Shown here: piece after piece, positions 24,301 to 31,815 of the stretch
Position numbering within the stretch: position 1 is the first letter of the stretch
Layout: every line of letters starts with the position of its first letter
Assembly: GCF_947179515.1 (NCBI RefSeq)
Contig: NC_067478.1
Location: 496,001-560,000 of the forward strand
Direction: 5' to 3'
Origin: Apodemus sylvaticus
Lineage: Eukaryota > Chordata > Mammalia > Rodentia > Muridae
Length of the DNA: 64,000 bases
Notes under the pieces: model-generated
Databases searched by the model: none
What the model was told of the DNA's origin: nothing
Seen by the model: only the letters and a program-made list of their open reading frames with translations
Position numbers and translations under genes: made by a program

Positions 24301-26018
24301 GCTTAAATAGCTCTGGCTGTCTTGGAAATTGCTCTGTAGATCAGGTTGGTCTCAAGCTCAGAGATCTGCCTGTCTCTGCCTCTTATGTGCTGGGATTAAA
24401 GACGCGGGCCACCACTACCTACTTAGTCTCTATCTTTTTATTGAGGAATTGAGACCATTAATACTAAGTTATTAATGAACAGTATTTATTAATTCCTAAG
24501 ATTTTATTATTGTGATATGGGTTTCCCCCACCTTTTGATTTACTGTTCTGCGGTGATTTATTTATGTCCCTTTTTAGGGTATAGTTAACTTATCGAGGTT
24601 CAAGTTTTCTTTGTAGTGCATAGGGTTGGTAGATTGCTTAAATTTGATTTTATTGTGGAATGTTTTGTTTTTCCTCTGCCAATTACGATTGATAGTTTTT
24701 GCTAGGTATAGTAGTTTGGGCTGGCAACTGTGGTCTCTCAGAATTTGTAGAGCATCTGTCCAGGCCCTTCTGGCTTTCAAAGTCTCCATTGAAAACTGGG
24801 TTGTTATTCAGATGGCCTTGCCTTTATATGTGATTTGGGCTTTTTCCCTTGCAAATTTTAATATCCTTTCTTTGTTCTGTATATTTAGTGTTTTGATTAT
24901 TATGTGTTATGGTTAATTTCTTTTCTGGTCCTGTATATTTTGTGTTCTGTATGCATCTTATATCTTGATAGTCACTTTCTCCTTTAGATTGGAAAATTTT
25001 TCATCCATGATTTTGTTAAAAATAGTTTCTGTGACTTTGATCTGAGTTTCTTCATTTTCCTCTATCCCTATTATTGCAGATTTGGTTTTTTTCTTTTTTA
25101 AAGGTTTATTTATTTATGTGTATCTGTATTTTATGCATATTTGCATGTATGATTGCATGACAGAAGAGGGCATCAGATCCCATTACGCTGGGAATTGAAC
25201 TCAGGACCTCCAGATAAGCAGCCAGTACTTTCAATTGCTGAGCCATCCCTTCAGCTCCAGGTTTGGTATTTTCATAGTATCCCAGATTTCCTGGATATTT
25301 TGTGCATGCATTTTTTTAAGAATAATGTTTTTGCTAGATTTTCTTTGACTGAGCTATTCATTTCTTTTATCTTGTCTTAAAGTCCTGAAATTCTTTCTTC
25401 CATGTTTTGTAATCTGAGACTTTTTTAGTTTAAATTTTCTTTATAGTAATTCTACTTTCATGACTTGAAATGTTTTCCTTATTTCATTCAACCGACCATT
25501 TGTATCTTCACTGTCTTCATTAAGACATTTGTTTCTACCTCTTTAAGGGCCTTGAACATATTTATAACTGCTGTTGCTTGGGTGCTATTCCATGGCGTTA
25601 CTGGCTTCTGGAGGAGGCATGTTGTATTGGCTGTTCATGCTGGTGTTTTTGTGTTGAGATTTAGGCATACGGAGTTAAGATGTTTCGAGTGTGTTTTTAG
25701 TGAGGTGTCTGGCCGTGTCTTTGTGGGTGGGTGTTCCGTTCTGTGTTGCTGTTGTCCACTCTGACTCCTAGACAGGTGGAGTCCCTAGTAGAGAGTGCTT
25801 CTGTAGGCTGAGAGTGTTTAAAGAAATGGGAATGGGCTGAAAGAAAGGCTGAGAAAGGCAGTACGAAAGAGCTAGTGGAACTAGGTCCACACCAGAAGGC
25901 CCCCCACGAGACGGAGGCGTGGTGAGAAGCACCTGCAGGCAGTCTGCCACAAGACAGATAATAGGCTAGCGAGGCTGGGATGGAGGACAAGAAAGGTTTG
26001 TCTTATTTGTTTGGGTTG

Positions 26019-26060
<42 letters not shown>

Positions 26061-28872
26061 GCTTTTCAGAATGATTTGTTGGGGGCTAGGATATAGTTCC
26101 GTTAACTACTTGCTTGCTTAGGGAACACAAAGCCCTGACTTTGATCCCTGGTATGGTGCATGTTGGTGCATGCCTGTAATCCCAGGACTGGGGAGGGTGA
26201 AAGCAGGAGGATGGGTGTCTAAGATCATCTTTGGCTACAAAGCAAGTCTGGGCCCACCTCAATTTACAAGAAACTATGCCCCCAACACTCCTTTCCATAT
26301 GACTTGCCAATTCCTGCTCTGGTACACACAACTGTCAAATTGAGATCTCATTTCTCTCATTCCTTTTTGACTGAAATTTTAGCAGTTCAAAACTCCTATT
26401 TCCTATATTTGGAATACAGTGACTATTGAGTATCTGCTCTGTGTCCACCAAGGCTGAGGCTGGATTGAGCCTGTTGGCAACCCTGCTGGGGCTGGCACTT
26501 ACCCAAACTGGTGAGAAAAAACTGTGTGCACACACAACAAGCATAGCTCTTTCTCTCCTTGGATGTTGGGTCACTATTTTAAAACCACTGTTATTTAGTA
26601 TATCAAGGGAAATTATACTCATGTATTTGTTTTTCATAGGATTTTATAAAGGCCCAAGACTTGGATGACTTGGAAAACACAGTTGCAGCTCTTAGGAGTG
26701 AATTTCAGAAGACACTTAATGACAAGACAGAAAACCAAAAGTCTTTGGAGGAGAACCTAGCAGCAGCCAAACATGACCTCCTCAGAGTACAGGAACAGCT
26801 GAGCATGGCTGAAAAGGTCGGGAGACACAGACGGAAGAACTTTGCCTGTTCATGGCTGTTATCTAATACATACAGTAGAGTGGCACAGATGTGACTAGAT
26901 AAGTGCTACCCAGTGTCAGGGGCAGCTCATTTTAGTCTGAGTTTTAACCAATGTATGTTCTGAAGAGCTATCATTTCTTGGCACTGCTTCCATCTTTGTG
27001 ATACTGAACAAACTGCTCCCTCTCTCCTCCATGTGCTGCCTCCACCCTGCACCTTGCTTTGCTGTCTGTCTCCTCCTCCATGTGCTGCCTTCACCTTGCT
27101 TTGCTGTCTACCTGCTGGTTCTATAGCCTGAGAGAGACCTGGATGGCTTTTGTTGTTGTTGTAAGATTTTGAAACCTTTTTGAAAATGCTTTATATGAGG
27201 AATAGTAAATTCTTCACTTTAGGAATTACATATTTAAGAATATGGATGCAGGGCTGGAAAGATATCTCAGCAGCTAAAAGCACGTGCTGTTCTTACAGAG
27301 AACCCAGGTTTGGTTCTCAGTGCCCACATGGTGGCTCTTAACCATCTGCAACTCCAACTTCAGGGGATCCAGTGCCCTCTTCTGATCTTGATGGGCATCA
27401 GGCATTCATATGGTATACATACATAAATACATATTATATAAAATATTCACACACACACATATATAAAGTAAATAAGTAAATCTATTTTTTCAATCATAAT
27501 TCTTTTTGAAAAAGGATTGGGTATTGGGTATGGAATTGATGGCTCCTACATATTAGGCAAATGTTCTGCTAGCTGTTCTATGTTCTACAGTCCTAGGAAC
27601 TAAAAAATCCTCAAATTAAGGGCTAGAAAAATGCTTAGTAGTTAAGACTTATAGAGGATTTGCATTTGGCTTTCAGCACTTACATCAGATGTCTCGCAAC
27701 TGCCTATAATTCCAATTCCCTGCATGAATGCTTATATAAATTCACATTGTCATACACACGTACACGTAATTTTAAAAAGAAAAAATTTTAAGACACTGGA
27801 AACCCCCCCCCTCCTTGGGATTAAAAACTTGGGGGTTTAGAAAAATATTGTACATATTTTACTTAAAAGTTGATTTGTATATTGAACAGGTTCCCATATC
27901 TAGGGCACAGTGTATTAAGTTATTTGCTAACATGGTGTTACCTTGGAAAATAGTACTAATTTATTAGCTTCTCCTTTGAAGTATTTTTAAAGCTCAGATG
28001 GTTATAATGTTATATAAGTATGTTTTTAAGGAAATTAGAAAATTAGCAAACAACATGCATTTTTATCACATTTGTTATTCTTTCTTTAATGTTTCTTAGT
28101 AATGGGTTGACATTTTTCTTAAAACAGGAGTTAGAGAAGAAATTTCAACAAACAGCAGCTTACCGAAACATGAAAGAGATTCTCACCAAAAAGAATGATC
28201 AAATCAAAGACCTACGGAAAAGACTGGCAAAGTAAGCTGGCCCTTACTTGGGGTTCCTCTCCCCACTTGCCTACTAGTACCAATGAGTCAGGCCCTGAGT
28301 GGCTCATTGTTTAGTACACAGGGTTGCTTTTAGGCTCAGCTAGACCTTTTCCCTCACCACACTGTACTCAGATGCAGGCAAAGGCAGAGCAGCCAGCAAA
28401 GCAACACTAGGTACTTATGCCTTATAGTGTTAGGGCACTGATGGCCTTTGATAGTTGGGGCCATTTTGTCATCAGTGGCTTTGCATAGAAACCCAGTTGA
28501 AGCTGTCATTTTGCATTTGTTCTCAGAGAAGATATCTGTAAATTGAATTCAAGAGTAGATTTGTCTTGAGAGGAGGTTTGTTAATCCTTAACTCATAGTC
28601 ATGTCAGCTGTTCATATTGGTCTTAGGATTGTTGTAATTATACTAAGATATCAAGCATCTAAATTCTGAACACAGGCCTAGAATCTGAAGACATCTTAGG
28701 TGATCCGATGTAGACCCCAAGTCATCATCATAGCACTAGCCTTGAGTATAACTAACTTCTGCTGCAATAAGGATAGCTACTAGGGGGATTTCACTTACGG
28801 CAGTAGCAAGAACAAAAAGGATCATTACATTATGCTCTTAATTTTATTTCCAGATATGAATCTGAAGATTAA
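12354..28872 (+). CDS. Lztfl1: Lztfl1, leucine zipper transcription factor-like 1 (BBS17), complete coding region in ten exons
   Basis: Spliced CDS: 12354-12356, 15078-15202, 17014-17208, 18521-18581, 20321-20392, 21751-21816, 21903-21980, 26640-26816, 28128-28231, 28854-28872. All introns are GT-AG and phases join without a break to 900 nt, i.e. 299 residues plus TAA, the usual LZTFL1 length. The protein starts MAELGLNEHHQNEVINYMRF. From about residue 100 on it is Glu/Lys/Leu/Gln-rich with heptad-like spacing, as expected for the family's long coiled coil with leucine zipper (exons 4-9). From family knowledge, LZTFL1 is a cytosolic protein that binds the BBSome (through BBS9), restrains its entry into cilia and affects Smoothened/Hedgehog trafficking. 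Human mutations cause Bardet-Biedl syndrome 17. The next gene on the same strand is Slc6a20, about 20 kb past the stop. The ATG is set by a good context (A at -3, G at +4 after splicing). Identification rests on recognised protein sequence; I ran no alignment. Confidence 0.97.
13562..13685 (-). mobile_element. B1 SINE, diverged
   Basis: Reads GAGACAGGATTTCTCTGTAT ... TTGAACTCAGATCCACCTGC ... CACTGCCTGACA, the reverse complement of B1. Confidence 0.8.
14033..14438 (+). mobile_element. MaLR-like solo LTR in Lztfl1 intron 1
   Basis: The 406-bp element runs from TGTACTGGCTGG to GACTAAGACA and is flanked by a perfect 5-bp duplication GTGAG (14028-14032 and 14439-14443). It contains a TATA-like TATAAGA (14217-14223) and AATAAA (14366-14371), an LTR layout. 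A 5-bp duplication and TG...CA ends fit ERVL/MaLR elements. No internal retroviral region is present. Confidence 0.75.
14752..15000 (-). mobile_element. B1 SINE with expanded internal hexamer
   Basis: The minus-strand B1 is split by about 20 units of CTGCCT (14834-14952). The flanks are B1 (GTAGCCATGGCTGTTCTGAA before, CCGCCTCCCAAGTGCTGAGA after). The expansion grew from the native GCCTCTGCCTCC of B1. Confidence 0.9.
14834..14952 (+). repeat. (CTGCCT)n hexanucleotide repeat, about 20 units
   Basis: Near-perfect CTGCCT units only about 125 bp upstream of Lztfl1 exon 2. The poly-LP and poly-QR reading frames over it are artefacts. Confidence 0.95.
15078..15202 (+). CDS. Lztfl1: Lztfl1 coding exon 2 (residues 2-43)
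   Basis: The acceptor is TTCTTTTTCAG at 15077 and the donor is AG|GTATCA at 15203. It encodes AELGLNEHHQNEVINYMRFA at the start and ends at QDLKDS plus two bases of an Arg codon (phase 2). This is the N-terminal, non-coiled-coil part of the protein. Confidence 0.96.
15203..17013 (+). other. Lztfl1 intron 2
   Basis: AT-rich unique-looking sequence with no repeat or gene that I recognise. The ORF at 16325-16519 has no recognisable product. Confidence 0.8.
17014..17208 (+). CDS. Lztfl1: Lztfl1 coding exon 3 (residues 43-108)
   Basis: The acceptor is CTGTTTTCAG at 17013 and the donor is TAG|GTAAAA at 17209. At 195 nt it is the longest coding exon. It encodes RLVEETFTMDEVSEVLTG and then a strongly conserved stretch with ELINTAYTNVLLLRQLF and WYLKLQTDISELEN. 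It ends in phase 2 in an Arg codon. Confidence 0.96.
17209..18520 (+). other. Lztfl1 intron 3
   Basis: Contains one degraded plus-strand B1-like fragment with an A-rich tail (about 17705-17830). Otherwise no recognisable feature. Confidence 0.75.
18521..18581 (+). CDS. Lztfl1: Lztfl1 coding exon 4 (residues 108-128)
   Basis: The acceptor is TTTAATTTTTCAG and the donor is AAG|GTAGTT. It encodes (R)ELLEQVAEFEKAEFASSNKK in 61 nt, closes in phase 0 and begins the coiled-coil part. Confidence 0.95.
19536..19672 (-). mobile_element. B1 SINE
   Basis: AAGACAGGGTTTCTCTGTAT ... ACCACCGCCCAGCT, low divergence. The preceding (GTTT)n is its A-rich tail on the minus strand. Confidence 0.92.
19760..19935 (+). 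mobile_element. B2 SINE
   Basis: GGGGCTGGAGAAATGGCTCA head, then GCACTGACTGCTCTT and GATGCCCTCTTCTGGTGTGT, and a (AAAT)n tail. Typical tRNA-derived B2. Confidence 0.9.
20321..20392 (+). CDS. Lztfl1: Lztfl1 coding exon 5 (residues 129-152)
   Basis: The acceptor is TTTTGTTGCAG and the donor is AAG|GTAATG. This is a symmetric 72-nt exon encoding PIIDITKPKLVPINEG and then GTTELLNK. It is the least helical stretch of the protein (Pro/Gly-rich), probably a break in the coiled coil. Confidence 0.95.
20393..21750 (+). other. Lztfl1 intron 5
   Basis: About 1.1 kb of unique-looking sequence, then a B3 SINE at 21524-21721 flanked by a 15-bp target duplication, ending just before the exon 6 acceptor. 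Confidence 0.85.
21524..21721 (+). mobile_element. B3 SINE abutting Lztfl1 exon 6
   Basis: GGGCTGGAGAGAGGGTTCAG head and an (AAAT)n tail ending AAATCTTA. Perfect target duplication AATAATAAAATTTGG lies at 21509-21523 and 21722-21736. Only 14 bp separate the right duplication from exon 6, so the insertion moved the original branch-point region 213 bp upstream. Confidence 0.93.
21751..21816 (+). CDS. Lztfl1: Lztfl1 coding exon 6 (residues 153-174)
   Basis: The donor is CAG|GTAACT. The acceptor TTTATTCACAAAG has a very weak pyrimidine tract. The symmetric 66-nt exon encodes EILRLQQENEKLKSRLKTIE then IQ, a clear heptad region. A B3 SINE with a perfect 15-bp target duplication ends 14 bp before the exon. 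In-frame skipping would remove 22 residues. Confidence 0.95.
21903..21980 (+). CDS. Lztfl1: Lztfl1 coding exon 7 (residues 175-200)
   Basis: The acceptor is TTTGATTATAG and the donor is CAG|GTAAAA. The symmetric 78-nt exon encodes AVNALDEKSKLERVLQDLQL then DQGNQQ. It is separated from exon 6 by only 86 nt, close to the practical minimum for a mammalian intron. Confidence 0.95.
22790..23280 (-). mobile_element. LTR-like segment, minus strand (tentative)
   Basis: On the minus strand a TATA-like TATAAATT (around 22947-22954) is followed about 25 bp later by ATTAAAGCTTTGGC, resembling the promoter and poly(A) layout of IAP-like LTRs. CpG content is higher than in the surroundings. Ends and target duplication were not found. 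The 152-aa ORF on the + strand (22804-23262) has no recognisable domain and is probably chance. Confidence 0.35.
24279..24421 (-). mobile_element. B1 SINE nested in L1
   Basis: GCTCTGGCTGTCTTGGAAAT ... GCTGGGATTAAAGACGCGGG, after a T18 stretch. Confidence 0.8.
25098..25258 (-). mobile_element. B3 SINE nested in L1
   Basis: GGTTTATTTATTTATGTGTA tail and GAGCCATCCCTTCAGCTCCA head on the minus strand. L1 sequence (ATTGCAGATTTGGT ... CAGGTTTGGTATTTTC) resumes with a short duplication of AGGTTTGGT-like target. Confidence 0.75.
26021..26059 (+). repeat. Poly(T) run, 39 nt
   Basis: Uninterrupted T39 in Lztfl1 intron 7, directly after the L1 5' end and 580 bp before exon 8. Confidence 0.95.
26078..26285 (+). 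mobile_element. B4 SINE
   Basis: tRNA-like half (GGATATAGTTCCGTTAACTA ... CCCTGACTTTGATCCCTGG) fused to a B1-like half (GGTGCATGCCTGTAATCCCA), the composite structure of B4. Confidence 0.75.
26640..26816 (+). CDS. Lztfl1: Lztfl1 coding exon 8 (residues 201-259)
   Basis: The acceptor is TTTTTCATAG. The donor AAG|GTCGGG is unusual, with C at +3 where A or G is normal. The symmetric 177-nt exon encodes DFIKAQDLDDLENTVAALRS, then further coiled coil to LSMAEK. If the weak donor is missed, reading runs into a stop at 26892-26894. Confidence 0.95.
27025..27109 (+). repeat. Imperfect tandem duplication, about 49-bp period
   Basis: Copies 27025-27067 and 27074-27109 share TCCTCCATGTGCTGCC and CTTGCTTTGCTGTCT. 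Copy 2 lacks about seven bases. Confidence 0.8.
27251..27480 (+). mobile_element. B3 SINE
   Basis: GGCTGGAAAGATATCTCAGC head, CCACATGGTGGCTCTTAACC middle and CATA/CACA-rich tail. Confidence 0.8.
27619..27790 (+). mobile_element. Older B3-like SINE
   Basis: GGGCTAGAAAAATGCTTAGT head with strongly diverged body and A-rich end. Confidence 0.5.
28128..28231 (+). CDS. Lztfl1: Lztfl1 coding exon 9 (residues 260-294)
   Basis: The acceptor is TTCTTAAAACAG and the donor is AAA|GTAAGC. It encodes ELEKKFQQTAAYRNMKEILT and then the very basic KKNDQIKDLRKRLA, ending in phase 2 in a Lys codon. Confidence 0.96.
28232..28853 (+). other. Lztfl1 intron 9
   Basis: 622 bp of unique-looking sequence. No repeat or gene seen. 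Confidence 0.8.
28854..28872 (+). CDS. Lztfl1: Lztfl1 coding exon 10: last residues and stop
   Basis: After the acceptor TTTTATTTCCAG, 19 nt complete the split Lys codon and encode YESED followed by TAA at 28870-28872. The remainder of this exon is 3'UTR. Confidence 0.95.
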
Positions 28873-29246
28873 AGACTAGAGGTTTTGTCTAGAACCTGCC
28901 ACAATGAACATACAAGTTATCTCCATCCACCTCAGGCATGTATTTTGAAGCATTTTGTAATATTCTCTTCTTAGAACTATCATTCTTATCTTCAGTTCTG
29001 TAAGTGTGAAGAGAAAAAAATGTAATGATTCTTTTCTGTTGTCCCAAACACCTCTCTGTCAAATGCTCCAGAGCCTCCATGCATGTACAGCAATATTTCT
29101 TCATGGTAGGAAGCAGTTTAGAGTGGAAAGAAGAGCCATCCTTTTGCATTACTGAGTGTACCTTTTAATGTTAGAGAAGCTGGTAGCATCTATACTTGTA
29201 CAGTACTTAAATGTAAAGATAAATAGTAAAGTTATTAAGATTTACA

Positions 29247-29252
29247 AATAAA
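29247..29252 (+). terminator. Proximal candidate poly(A) signal of Lztfl1
   Basis: AATAAA lies 375 nt after the stop and is followed by a T-rich stretch (CCTTTTATTTTTAATAATGG). It would give a short 3'UTR isoform. Confidence 0.4.
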
Positions 29253-29795
29253 CCTTTTATTTTTAATAATGGAATCTTAATTAATTTATCTGATTATCAA
29301 AATGTATGAACTCATGGAAAATATGTTTACTTTCTACTTCTAATCAATTATAAGGGAGAATAAGCTGAAGCAACTGAAGACTCAGCTAACCTTTGCATTT
29401 CTCCATCATGAGTGCTGGTTGTCATAGGAGATTCAGACATTTTTTTGCATCTTTACTTACCATTGGTCTGTGTTATGGATAGTGAAGTCATATTCATCCT
29501 ATACTTTCACAGTTTAAAAAGCAGATGGACTCAAGAGTACATGTAATCTTTAGAATTATTTGCAGAATTATTTGCAGAATATCCTTTTAGCTTATATGTG
29601 AATTAGAATTCTTTCAAACTTTGACTCAACATAAACTTAGTTCCAGGTTGAACTTTGGTTTGTATGTGTGTAGAGAAATGGCATTTTCAAGAGAGTTCAA
29701 TATTTCTTTTGATGTACTTTTCCTCGGTGATCATATATAAATATCGGAATCAAGACATGACGCCTACAATATGTGGTACAGTGATATGGTATGAG

Positions 29796-29805
29796 AATAA
29801 ATAAA
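29796..29805 (+). terminator. Overlapping double poly(A) signal
   Basis: AATAAATAAA contains two overlapping canonical hexamers about 0.92 kb after the Lztfl1 stop codon. It is an alternative 3' end candidate. Confidence 0.35.
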
Positions 29806-31602
29806 GCTCACAAGGCAGTTAAACCTTAGAAAGAAAGCATTTAACCTTCACATGTTAACATGGAAGAAGTGTTCTATTTCTCAAAGCAAACCTGTCACAT
29901 CCTGTGTGAACAATATTTTTTCCATCTCCACCACTAGGGAATTTATTCCCAGAGAAAAGTACATTGGTCAGAGCTTACATCTTTGTTATTTTCACTCAGA
30001 CACTTAGTATTAGCTTTGACTGTACTGTGAGATTTTTGTTAAATACTAAAGGAACAAATAATATTGAAGTGATTTCTTCCTTAAAAAAAAAAAAAGTGGA
30101 AAGTCAGTCTTAGGATGATAAATGAATCCAAAAAGGAGGGGGGAGAAAAAAAAATATATATATACTAGCAAAGCAACATTTCCTACACATTTTTTGTCAT
30201 CCATTTGTTTGCAGTTGAACCACTCATCAGTTTCATGTAGGGCTTACATTAAGGATGTAGTTTCAACCTGTATTTCTTTAGGCAAACATAATTCCCTCCT
30301 AATATTCCATTTGTGGACCAGGATGTTCTGAATAAGTCAAAAACCAAACCTTGTAACTAACAGAAAAATGTCTTTGAGAAAGAGTTTAGTTGTATTCTCT
30401 CTACACCTTTCTCAACTGAATGCCAGGAAGAAAATACTTGGTAAGACACAGCACCATATGTAATACATTGCTGGGTAGAATCTTTGTTTTGTTGGTGGTG
30501 ACTTTGAAATATTTTGTGTAGTGTGTTCTCTTTGTTGAATAATAAATTCAAATGTATTTCTGAAACCTTAAAAACTTAAACAGTAAGTTAAACAGTAAGA
30601 TAAACAGATGGGTTGCATAATCATTGTGACGCCTGTCACATTTTACGGCATAATCACAATCACTGTGCGCCTGTCTCTAGCCCTGGTTCTTCTCTTTTCA
30701 CTGTTCTGCTTCGTTTTTAAACTCAAACCTCAGCAAAATTTTACTTGGTTTCCCAGTTTTAAGATTACTGACCCACTTAACTGAAAAAGCCTGTTTAGTC
30801 TATATATTTTGGCTCTAGGAAACTAGTTTGAGCCTTAAGTGAGCTGATTGTGCACAGCTAACTGTTGGCAGTCTGCTGGTAAACCATCTTAATGAAGCTC
30901 CTGGCCAGGGCGCAGGGCTCTGCGATCAGAACCCACACAATAAAATAAAAACAACTGTGTAAGATATGACTTTGTTTTAACTTTAAATTGAAACCTTTGA
31001 AATTATGATTGAGACATTTTGTTCACAAAATAAAATGCAAAGGGTTTGGTTATTAATGTCTTCAATTTTGTTATTAATATCTTCAATTTAAATGGTTATT
31101 TGCTCTCATCTGACATGTGTATCTGTCTGTGCTGAGTATATATTTAATCATTTGCTAATGTCTTATAAATCTGATTATATAGAATATTTTGCTCTTTTAA
31201 ATATTTGAGAAAGCCTTTACTATTATTTTGACTTTGATAAACTGAATGAGATTCCTATATATCCTTATATTTTTAAATGCTTGCATTTTTAATATATTAG
31301 ATTATAAAACTTTGATATTGTTTACCCTCTGCTTATGCATAAGTGTCTGTGTTCTAAGCTTTGCTTTTAGAAATTAAAGACATGATTTATCTCATGTAAG
31401 CAAGTCTTTAAGGATAATTCCATCTCACCAAGCTAAACCATCATCAAAAAAAAAAAAAAAAAACCCGTTAAATATTCCCTGAAGCAAAATCATAAAGAAA
31501 GGTATTTGGATAGCCTTGACGTCTTTCATATTGCCATTAGGTCAACCATAAAGGTACCACAAAATCACCTGTTTATGTGAATTAATGAAAATATAGTCAG
31601 AA

Positions 31603-31815
31603 CTGAAGAGCTGGCTCACTAGTTAAAAGCACTTAGTTATCTTGCTTAGAGTTGAAAACTAATTCCCAACTCCTACTTGGCGGCTCACAACCATCTGAAA
31701 CTCTAGTCCCAAGGGAACTGACACCCTCTTCTGACTTACACAAGCACCAGGCACTCATGTGGTGCTAAGACATACATGCATGCAAAATATTCATACATAT
31801 AAAATAAATTAAATC
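31603..31815 (+). mobile_element. B3 SINE
   Basis: GAAGAGCTGGCTCACTAGTT head, GGCGGCTCACAACCATCTGA, CATACATGCATGCAAAATAT tail, followed by a GGAA/GAAG-rich tract to about 31880. Confidence 0.75.

Larger units (their letters stand above)
23880..25995 (-). mobile_element. LINE-1 5' portion, antisense to Lztfl1, with nested SINEs
   Basis: Reads, on the minus strand, as L1 5'UTR (about 25995 to 25590), ORF1 region and beyond, diverged from young L1Md. It is interrupted by a minus-strand B1 (24279-24421) and a minus-strand B3 (about 25098-25258). No intact ORF1 remains. Confidence 0.75.
21981..26639 (+). other. Lztfl1 intron 7, repeat-rich
   Basis: Large intron. In order it holds about 0.8 kb of unique sequence, a minus-strand LTR-like segment (about 22790-23280), an antisense L1 5' portion (about 23880-25995) with nested B1 and B3, a 39-nt T run (26021-26059) and a minus-strand-looking B4 remnant region (26078-26285). 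About 350 bp of unique sequence precedes exon 8. Confidence 0.75.
26817..28127 (+). other. Lztfl1 intron 8
   Basis: Contains an imperfect tandem duplication (27025-27109), a B3 (about 27251-27480), an older B3-like SINE (about 27619-27790) and a C8 run near 27805. No gene. Confidence 0.75.
28873..31378 (+). other. Lztfl1: Lztfl1 3'UTR (end uncertain)
   Basis: Mostly unique AT-rich sequence without recognisable SINE or LINE insertions, as expected for a long 3'UTR. Candidate poly(A) hexamers are AATAAA at 29247-29252, overlapping AATAAA at 29796-29805, AATAAA at 30541-30546, 30939-30944 and 31029-31034, and ATTAAA at 31373-31378. Human LZTFL1 has a long 3'UTR, so a distal end is plausible, but which site is used cannot be decided here. 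SINE-containing sequence resumes at about 31.6 kb. Confidence 0.5.

Noticed and set aside
26661..26894. Apparent 77-aa ORF starting at an internal Met
   Set aside because: This is Lztfl1 exon 8 reading past its donor into the intron, not a separate gene.
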